Part shown: in pieces, positions 58,701 through 64,000 of the stretch
How positions within the stretch are numbered: the stretch's first letter is position 1
Layout of the letters: each line of letters starts with the position of its first letter
Assembly: GCA_045632845.1 (NCBI GenBank)
Contig: JAZQXL010000002.1
Span: forward strand, 1 to 64,000
DNA length: 64,000 nt
From: RGIG4140 sp045632845
GTDB lineage: Bacteria; Pseudomonadota; Alphaproteobacteria; CAAHEQ01; UBA3637
Direction: 5' to 3'
The notes under the pieces: model-generated
Databases searched by the model: none
The model's input: only the letters and a program-made list of their open reading frames with translations
Told to the model about the DNA's origin: nothing
Position numbers and translations under genes: made by a program

Positions 58701-61606
58701 ACGCAGGCTCAGTGACCTTGAACAATGTGGTATTTGCAAACAACACATCATCTTCCTATGGTGGGGCGATTGGGAATATTGGCACCATCACGTTTGGTGG
58801 CGATGCCACCTTCACGGGTAACTCGGCAGATTCTGGTGGTGCGATTTATAATACGCAAGGAACCATCATGCTTGGTGGAGATACTACCTTCAAAGGTAAC
58901 TCGGCATCTACCTCTGGTGGGGTGATTTATAATTATTATGGTGGCACTATCACGTTTGGTGGAGATACTACCTTCAAAGGTAACTCGGCATCTACCTCTG
59001 GTGGGGCGATTTATAATACGCAAGGAACCATCACGTTTGGTGAGGGTTCGAGTGTTTATTTTAACAATAATACCGCTAATGGTGTCGCAAATGACATCTA
59101 TAATAGCAATGGCGCCATCAACATATTGGGAGAGGTTAAATCTGATATTCATTTGGTGAGTAAAGGTGGCTCCATTGGGTTAAAAGCCAAAGATACAGAT
59201 GGTGATGGTAAAGTCACCTATGGTGGGTCATATAATTTGACTAACTCAGCAAGACTTGACCTTTCAGATGATGGGATAAAAGAAGTCACTATTGAGAACT
59301 TGTCTGGCAGTGGTGCAAGTCTTATGATCGATGCTCTCTTTACCAAAGATACAGATGGTTCTATCACAATGACAGCTGATAAGTTGAACTCAGAAAATGC
59401 CTATCAATTTAATGGTGTAACGGTTAAGATGAGTGGACAAGAACTGTTAAATGCAATTTTGTCAGGATTGACCCTAGATCAAACGGGTAATATCAACCCA
59501 GCTATCGAATATAAGACGAGTATTTTGGGTGGTAATGCCACATTAAAAAGTGCAAAGACATCACAGTTGAGCACAACATCACCCTATATTTATCAGATGG
59601 TCACATCAGGTCAAGACTTGACGGTGACTGCAACAAAATTAGCAAACAACGTAACACCGCTTGAATATTTAGCAAACTATGCTGGGGATAGTACTTTACA
59701 GTTTGATACTGGCTCTGGCGCCTTAAATGCCTCCAAGGTGCTTGAACCATTATCAACGGGGACAAAGACTATCCTCGGCGCCTCAGATGATGCAAGTGAA
59801 AGTGTCATTGAAGGGGTAGGACAAAACTTATTTGTGGTGGACAAGGCAGACACAATACTTGAGATGAAAGATCTTTCAATTAGAGGTGTTGGCACAGCCA
59901 TCGACAATCAAGCTGGCAGTGTAGCACTTGACAATGTTATCATCAAAGACACTGTTGGTGACACAGCTCTTAAGAATGGGTCAATCTTAAGCCTTAAAGA
60001 TGTAACAATTGACAAAGCTGTTGAAAACACAGGTTCAATTGTGGGTGAAGGAAGACTTGCTTTGAGCAGTTTAACAGGTTCAGGAACGCTCACAATGAAC
60101 AACGCAGTGTTGGATGTGGCAGATAAGTTTGAAACAACAAATAAAATTGTTGCAAACAATGTGACACTTGATGGCAAGGGGACAAGTGAAATCCACTTTG
60201 CCGATCTTGAGATCGCCAAAGACTCAACGCTTGATATCAAGACATTACAAGCAACAGCAAACACTCTCACGGTGCGAGAAAATGCAACCCTTGGCATCAC
60301 CTTAAATGGCTTGGGTGAATATGGAACAATGAAGGCCGAAGAAATCTTTGCAGAAAATGATGCAAAAGTCCACTTGAGCTTGGGGGATAACTTCTCTGGT
60401 GGTGTGTTTGATGTGTTTAAAGGCTCAAAAGGAGCAGGTGATCTTGAACTTGTTCATAACAATGTGTACAACGTGGTTGAGGTGGAAGAGGGTAAATACT
60501 CCTTTATGGCAAAAGATAAAGAATCTCTTCAAGAATCACTTGGTACAACGGACATAGAAACAGACATTGCCAATGCATTAACAGGTGGAACAAGCACAGA
60601 TAATGCACAGTTTGAACAAGCGCAAAAAGAATTGCTTGTAGGACTTCAATCACAAAACAAAGGCACTGTTTTGAAAGCAAAACGCGCATTGAATGCTTTA
60701 GGTGCTAGAAGCACATCCATCTATCAAGCGCAAGCAACTGCTCAATTTACACAAATGCATACACTGATTAGTCAAATGCTCATGAATGCAACAGCACCAA
60801 TCTTTGGTCATGCTGGAGGGGAAGATCCTGCCAGAGCCACAGTTTATGTGAAAGGGTTGTATGACAGAGTTAACTCTTTGGCTGGAGATGGATTCCGTAT
60901 GCGCTCAAAAGGGGCTGTCTTGGGAGTTCAATCTGCATTGACAGAAGATTTAACTGTTGGTGTTGGATATGCGGGTATTAATACAATTGCAAAAGAAGAT
61001 CTCAGACGCACAGAGGTTAATACAAACACAGGGTTCATCTCAGCACAATATCAACCAAATAACTGGTGGATGAGTGGTGTATTAACATATTCACGCAGTC
61101 AGTATGAAGAAGAAAAACAAGTTCTTTCAACCAAAGGTAAAGCAACTTATGATGTGGACTCTGTCGGTGCTCAAATCACAACGGGATACAACATCAAGCT
61201 TGATAACTGGATTATCACCCCAGAAATCGGTGTCCGTTACTTGAATGCACGACAAGAAGGATACACCGACAGTATTGGCACCACAGTTGAACGCACAAAC
61301 TCTGATTTTGTTACAGCAATGGGTGGGTTTAAAGTTGGTGTTGATTTAAAATGGATCAGACCTCTTGCTGGTGTGATGGTTGGGTATGATGTGATCACAG
61401 ATGACATCACATCTATTAACACCCTTTCAAACGGACGTACGTTCACCATTCAAGGAAAAGCACTCGATCGCCTTAGCACCACTGTTGTGGCAGGGTTTGC
61501 AGCTGACCTTGATGAAAATACAACACTCAAACTTGAATATTCAGGTAACTATCGTAAAGAATACCTTGATCACTCAGGTATGTTAAGATTAGAGTGGAAG
61601 TTTTAA
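55760..61606 (+). CDS. Giant Pmp-like autotransporter (GGAI/FxxN repeats)
   Basis: A 1948-residue type Va autotransporter. It has an extended N-terminal signal (basic MQNLSRTALKELKKRYLNILK, then LANLMAFLCVTLATPATAG). The passenger is rich in beta-helix repeats of 16 GGAI motifs and many FxxN motifs (ITFG..ATFTNN), the pattern of chlamydial polymorphic membrane proteins. Two clusters lie at residues ~70-440 and ~970-1115. A short helix and linker precede the C-terminal beta-barrel (about 1695-1948), which ends in LEWKF with the terminal Phe needed for BAM. Codon use looks GC-richer than the neighbours, as far as can be judged by eye. A role in adhesion is plausible. Confidence 0.9.
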   Translation: MQNLSRTALKELKKRYLNILKKCFLANLMAFLCVTLATPATAGEDSLVNYHEKTYTSDVTFEDLESSSFAGAILNRGTITFGENSTATFTNNSAFHSGGAIDNDGGTITFGESSTATFTGNSASTFGGAIYNEGSITFGVESTNTFIENTASSGGAIYNYEGAITFAEGSINSFSKNTAKSGGAIDNDGGTITFGVESTNTFTNNTSSSSYGGAIYNYEGAITFAEGSINSFSKNTAKSGGAIYIDGGDITFGADSTATFTGNSASWDGGAIDNGGTITFGGDATFTNNTASSGGAIYNEGTITFGADSTVTFTNNTSSSKGGAIYNYDAFITFGGDATFTNNSASYGGAIWNSINEDIDFVGKATFTGNSASWDGGAIDNDGGTITFGGETTFTNNSSSSGGAIYNGSNSTITFGADSSVLFSNNTANGQLNDIYNYGTINFAQGEGKVGTLDGGIYQSGRNAKINKTGAGTLILGDNIVNGGNTGYTSQFNQSDGLTIARVDKLNFATTNTITGGELRVHGANLANLKASVSSGAMLTYLTTNVSEQMVALTVNGAILTFGAYTDEAKNAELALVADKKVPKLDSNGEVEYDTNGDIVYVSYDAESKLLTTGTIDRAKYKLTSDISGATKVIFKDSDVTIASGTYNAPYDFENARIENGNTITFNGNTSFKNSVKSAGNGGAIMNSGTITFGEGSSVYFNNNTANGVANDIYNSGTINILGEVKSDIHLISEGGTIGLKAKKTKDTDTDGKITYTGSYKLTNTTLDLSGDGAKEVTIENLTVSGSSTLKWDAEIKDTGDSYTVANDVLNSTATGQFTTGTINVMGGNKGECYDVIYNKSLFADGSVIGVETDGLYKTKDITNGISINFVALPKTLGEVLRSTTASTLDFGDYVTVNEGETLNYGISEKDLQSGSMGELGSGEKIIRGATDKASDTVINANGVGQIFYLGSGDKLILENLTIASAKSSSDAGAIYNYRNYAGSVTLNNVVFANNTSSSYGGAIGNIGTITFGGDATFTGNSADSGGAIYNTQGTIMLGGDTTFKGNSASTSGGVIYNYYGGTITFGGDTTFKGNSASTSGGAIYNTQGTITFGEGSSVYFNNNTANGVANDIYNSNGAINILGEVKSDIHLVSKGGSIGLKAKDTDGDGKVTYGGSYNLTNSARLDLSDDGIKEVTIENLSGSGASLMIDALFTKDTDGSITMTADKLNSENAYQFNGVTVKMSGQELLNAILSGLTLDQTGNINPAIEYKTSILGGNATLKSAKTSQLSTTSPYIYQMVTSGQDLTVTATKLANNVTPLEYLANYAGDSTLQFDTGSGALNASKVLEPLSTGTKTILGASDDASESVIEGVGQNLFVVDKADTILEMKDLSIRGVGTAIDNQAGSVALDNVIIKDTVGDTALKNGSILSLKDVTIDKAVENTGSIVGEGRLALSSLTGSGTLTMNNAVLDVADKFETTNKIVANNVTLDGKGTSEIHFADLEIAKDSTLDIKTLQATANTLTVRENATLGITLNGLGEYGTMKAEEIFAENDAKVHLSLGDNFSGGVFDVFKGSKGAGDLELVHNNVYNVVEVEEGKYSFMAKDKESLQESLGTTDIETDIANALTGGTSTDNAQFEQAQKELLVGLQSQNKGTVLKAKRALNALGARSTSIYQAQATAQFTQMHTLISQMLMNATAPIFGHAGGEDPARATVYVKGLYDRVNSLAGDGFRMRSKGAVLGVQSALTEDLTVGVGYAGINTIAKEDLRRTEVNTNTGFISAQYQPNNWWMSGVLTYSRSQYEEEKQVLSTKGKATYDVDSVGAQITTGYNIKLDNWIITPEIGVRYLNARQEGYTDSIGTTVERTNSDFVTAMGGFKVGVDLKWIRPLAGVMVGYDVITDDITSINTLSNGRTFTIQGKALDRLSTTVVAGFAADLDENTTLKLEYSGNYRKEYLDHSGMLRLEWKF
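56219..56314 (+). repeat. Exact 96-base direct repeat, copy 1
   Basis: Identical by eye to 56393-56488, offset 174 bases (58 codons). It spans one YEGAITFAEGSINSFSKN unit plus flanking GGAI motifs. Flanking bases outside the identical core are also similar, so the original duplication was longer. Confidence 0.85.
56393..56488 (+). repeat. Exact 96-base direct repeat, copy 2
   Basis: Second copy of the 96-base repeat at 56219-56314, in frame. Unequal recombination between the copies would add or remove a 58-residue unit without a frameshift. Confidence 0.85.
57827..58130 (+). repeat. Diverged ~300-base module repeat, copy 1
   Basis: Encodes ITFGEGSSVYFNNNTANGVA, then SDIHLISEGG and a TLDLSGDGAKEVTIENL stretch. 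The first ~80 bases are nearly identical to copy 2 at 59027-59323; the rest is diverged but aligns along its length. Confidence 0.8.
59027..59323 (+). repeat. Diverged ~300-base module repeat, copy 2
   Basis: Partner of 57827-58130, about 1200 bases downstream, lacking a short KKTKD insert present in copy 1. The pair marks an intragenic duplication of a whole repeat-plus-linker module. Confidence 0.8.
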
Positions 61607-61625
61607 AGGGGATTTTCAAAGAAAA

Positions 61626-61658
61626 AAACAGACCCCTTCAATTTGAAGGGGTCTGTTT
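61626..61658. terminator. Bidirectional terminator after autotransporter
   Basis: AAACAGACCCCTTC / GAAGGGGTCTGTTT perfect stem with a short loop and flanking A and T runs; it also serves the convergent GT52-like gene. Confidence 0.9.
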
Positions 61659-61671
61659 GTATATGAAAAAT

Positions 61672-62643
61672 CTATTCGTGTGAGTTTTCTTTTTGTTGAC
61701 GATAAAAAGAACTTAAAGGGATTCGTTTCCAATTAAATGGGCGGGAGCCATATACTTTTTCAATGTCAACATAAGGAACATTCCCCATGTTTTGCCCAGG
61801 GTGTGAAAAAACAAGTTTGCTAAAATCTTTTGAATAGATGTCAACCTTTTCAGGAGGACAAAGTGAAAAAGCGGCTGTTGAAAAGAATGTGCAAACATTT
61901 TTTGGTTCCATCATCATAGAAAGAAGCTCTGCAGGAATTTGACGTGAAATAATGGGTGTCATTGGGAAAATTTTAGCCCAATCAGTTCTTTCCCGTGGGT
62001 GGGGTTTAATCACCACTTCATCCATGTTATAATTAGTTAAAATGCTGTTATAAAGAGCAATCTTTTCTTCTTCACTAACGATATTATCTTCACTGAGTGG
62101 TTGTGTGATTAAAATAACAGATTTTTGCTCAAACGTTTTTAACATCGTTGGGCTCACATTAAAAATATGAACAATGGCTTCTTTTTCTTGATGTGATTTT
62201 TCATCCCACAATTTTTTCAAATCATGAACAACAAGTTTGGGATTGTTGGAATTTTCAATTTCATGACCTAATTTTGTTGTGAAACACTTAAGAATGTCTG
62301 GATTGTTCAAGTGTTTTTCAACCATGTGTGAGTCACTTGCGCCATCAGAGAGGGAATAAAACGGATATCTTTGTGAAATTTCTTTAGAGTAAGGTGTGAC
62401 CAAATTGCCATAAAAAGGAACTTTAAATCCTTCCAATTTGCTATCAAGTGTTTTAAAAAAAGATTGAATATAATTATCTTCAAGCCCTTTTGGAGGAAGA
62501 TTAATAGCCGTTTTATGCTTTAAATTATTATCACAGATTGCAGGACCACATAAAAAATGTGTTTCATCAATTTTGTCAGTAAAAGCTAAACTATATTGCA
62601 ACAATGAATATGCAGAGTTAGCAATAAAAAAACGAGAAATCAT
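61672..62643 (-). CDS. Glycosyltransferase family 52-like protein
   Basis: A 323-residue protein matching the GT52 layout (lipooligosaccharide sialyl- or glycosyltransferases). It has FIANSAYSLLQYSLA at the N-terminus, YSLSDGASD near residue 97, ILITQPLSED (about 177-186), VVIKPHPRERTDW (KPHP 213-216, catalytic/nucleotide-sugar site) and FFSTAAFSLCPP. ATG 62643 follows AAAAGGATTT; a longer frame from 62691 has no ribosome site. The donor sugar is not known; GT52 enzymes most often use CMP-sialic acid. A second, more distant GT52-like gene is at 3986-5266. Confidence 0.75.
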   Translation of the reverse strand: MISRFFIANSAYSLLQYSLAFTDKIDETHFLCGPAICDNNLKHKTAINLPPKGLEDNYIQSFFKTLDSKLEGFKVPFYGNLVTPYSKEISQRYPFYSLSDGASDSHMVEKHLNNPDILKCFTTKLGHEIENSNNPKLVVHDLKKLWDEKSHQEKEAIVHIFNVSPTMLKTFEQKSVILITQPLSEDNIVSEEEKIALYNSILTNYNMDEVVIKPHPRERTDWAKIFPMTPIISRQIPAELLSMMMEPKNVCTFFSTAAFSLCPPEKVDIYSKDFSKLVFSHPGQNMGNVPYVDIEKVYGSRPFNWKRIPLSSFYRQQKENSHE

Positions 62644-62718
62644 TAGTAAATCCTTTTTTCCTTTTGTTTTTCTTGACTTCACAGTATACAAAAAAAGATG
62701 AATTTTTTCAAATGTTTT

Positions 62719-63834
62719 TTATTTTCTTTGATTTTCTTCTTTTTTCATAATGGCAACAAAAAGACCATCAGTGTTTGTTCTTGCAGGTGAAAATTGTTTG
62801 TGTCCTTTAAGTTTAAAGAATGGATGGGATTTTAAAAATTTTTGAACTTGTTTGATGTTTTCATCTTCAGTGATTGAACAGGTCATGTAAATGAGGTGCG
62901 CATTCAAAGGTGTAAAAGATGCAGCTCTTTTTAATATGAATGCTTGTTTTTTTAAAATTTCATAAAATTGTTCTTCTGTTAATTTCCATCTTGCATCGGG
63001 ACATCTGCGCCAGGTGCCAGTGCCAGAGCAGGGAGCGTCAACGACAACATGTGAAAATTTAACATCTGGATTTTGTTTTAAATAATTTGGGATATCCAAT
63101 GTTGTATCAATGATGGATATATTCGCTCTTTGCGCCCGTTTTTGAAGTTCTTGTAAACTCCTTTTTGAAATATCATGGGCAAGGATTTTTCCTTTTTGAT
63201 TCATCATTTGAGCAAAAATTAGTGATTTTCCACCAGCTCCTGCACAATAATCTAACACACAATCTTGGGGTTTAACCATTGTTTCAAGTGCCACAAGTTG
63301 GGAGCCTTCATCTTGAACTTCAACAAGACCAGTTTTATAAGCTTTTAAGCCCAAAAGATTGGTACGTTTTTTTAAAATAAGACCATACGGAGATAGAGCC
63401 GTCTTTTCTGTTTCGACCCCTTCTTTTAAAAGTTCTTTTTGAACAAAATCACGGTTTTTTGTTGCTCTTAAAATAATATTAGGATTTTCAAGGAGAGCAG
63501 GTAATTCTTTATCTGCATTTTTAATTTTTTGAATCAACCACTCAGGCGTTTCAACTTGTATGTGAAAAGGCATTTTTTGATCAGATAAATGAGATTTATT
63601 CTGATTTAAAATTTCAATTTTTTCAAGATAGGTTTTATTTGGATAAAGATAATCTAGCCGTGCTTTATGTCTAATAACATCCCACACTGTTTCTGTTAAT
63701 AAACGACGGTCTTTTGAGCCAAAAGATTTGTGCAATCTTGTAAATGCATTGATAATTTCTGATGCTGGTTTTGTTTCTTTTTCAATTGTTGCAAGAAGCT
63801 CTGCCGCAACTTTAAAAATAATTTCTTCTCTCAT
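62719..63834 (-). CDS. RsmB/NOP-family rRNA cytosine-5 methyltransferase
   Basis: A 371-residue SAM-dependent RNA m5C methyltransferase of the NOL1/NOP2/Sun family. The SAM motif is LDYCAGAGGKS (about 194-204). Catalytic cysteines are Cys269 in DAPCSGTGTW and Cys319 in YMTCSITEDEN. The N-terminal ~110 residues are not a NusB domain as in RsmB but a shorter helical and PUA-adjacent segment (SKDRRLLTETVWDVIRHKARLDYLY) usual for the second alphaproteobacterial paralog. The exact cytosine is unknown. It lies 8 bases after rlmE on the same strand. Confidence 0.88.
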   Translation of the reverse strand: MREEIIFKVAAELLATIEKETKPASEIINAFTRLHKSFGSKDRRLLTETVWDVIRHKARLDYLYPNKTYLEKIEILNQNKSHLSDQKMPFHIQVETPEWLIQKIKNADKELPALLENPNIILRATKNRDFVQKELLKEGVETEKTALSPYGLILKKRTNLLGLKAYKTGLVEVQDEGSQLVALETMVKPQDCVLDYCAGAGGKSLIFAQMMNQKGKILAHDISKRSLQELQKRAQRANISIIDTTLDIPNYLKQNPDVKFSHVVVDAPCSGTGTWRRCPDARWKLTEEQFYEILKKQAFILKRAASFTPLNAHLIYMTCSITEDENIKQVQKFLKSHPFFKLKGHKQFSPARTNTDGLFVAIMKKEENQRK

Positions 63835-63842
63835 TTTGAAAA

Positions 63843-64000
63843 TTAATCTTCTTTTCTGCCTTTAAAACCTGTTGCAACAACATAAACTTCTGAAGAATCT
63901 TTTCTGCTGGCATCTGGTTTTGCATGTTTGACAACTTTGAAATGTTGTTTCATTTCAGCTAAAAATTGGTTTTCAGTTCCTCCTTGAAAAATTTTAGCAA
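63843..64000 (-). CDS. rlmE: 23S rRNA (Um2552) 2'-O-methyltransferase RlmE, C-terminal part
   Basis: The last 52 codons of RlmE/RrmJ (FtsJ), which methylates U2552 in the A-loop of 23S rRNA. The visible end has AKIFQGGTENQFLAEMKQ, KHAKPDASRKDSSEVYVVAT and GFKGRKED, the family's C-terminal KP.ASR..S.E.Y.VA pattern. The start lies outside the window, so length and regulation cannot be judged. Confidence 0.9.
   Translation of the reverse strand, partial: AKIFQGGTENQFLAEMKQHFKVVKHAKPDASRKDSSEVYVVATGFKGRKED

Noticed and set aside
58748..59152. Minus-strand open frames across the autotransporter
   Set aside because: They arise from the repeated GGTGGGGCGATT units in the sense gene and have no ribosome sites or family features.

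Overview
The window looks like an AT-rich, host-associated alphaproteobacterial genome, probably of the uncultured gut RF32/Azospirillum-like type. This is inferred from gene content, not from a marker tree. The evidence is an alphaproteobacterial set (ftsA-ftsZ, parE, an HdaA-like protein beside a PerM/AI-2E permease and a DUF2066 protein, glyA-nrdR-nusB), a Gram-negative envelope (waaA, lpxK, an LpxL-type acyltransferase, pssA-psd, RND pump, autotransporter), and an orphan pilin-like protein of the GRTMIEMLGVLG type, which I associate with gut alphaproteobacterial metagenomes. TGA acts as a stop, so the genetic code is standard.

Layout. 0-4 kb: end of ftsA, ftsZ, rsmB and a flavodoxin-like protein. 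4-8 kb (minus): a GT52-like glycosyltransferase, a CMP-kinase-like protein and parE. 8-11 kb: gltX of an unusual long type, two tiny membrane proteins and frr. 11-20.5 kb: LOG protein, RND efflux adaptor and pump, pilin-like protein, HIT protein, then the DUF2066/PerM/HdaA trio. 20.5-27 kb: a small orphan protein, tRNA-Thr, a 1036-residue ankyrin protein, pepA, an EamA transporter and tRNA-Val. 27-30.2 kb: ruvX facing rpiB-glyA-nrdR-nusB.

30.3-44 kb is the most accessory part. It holds an acetyltransferase, a formate/nitrite channel, two tandem paralogous HExxH proteins, MarC, small lipoproteins, a translationally coupled cassette (MccF-like S66 peptidase, Nudix, P-loop kinase, HAD, MazG), two small membrane proteins, an 828-residue leucine-rich protein and a 599-residue exported protein.

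44-51 kb is envelope work: a psd-pssA-(exported protein)-trmJ operon, tRNA-Leu and a waaA-lpxK-lpxL operon. 51-55.4 kb: a degenerate receiver plus winged-helix protein, a DUF2934-like protein with a Thr/Ser/Lys tail, a U32 peptidase-family protein and gpmI. 55.4-61.6 kb is one giant autotransporter with GGAI/FxxN repeats like chlamydial Pmp proteins. The window ends with a second GT52-like gene, a second RsmB-type methyltransferase and the 3' end of rlmE.

The ankyrin, leucine-rich, HExxH and Pmp-like proteins together suggest a life in contact with eukaryotic cells or a gut surface. No prophage, insertion sequence, CRISPR array or rRNA was seen.
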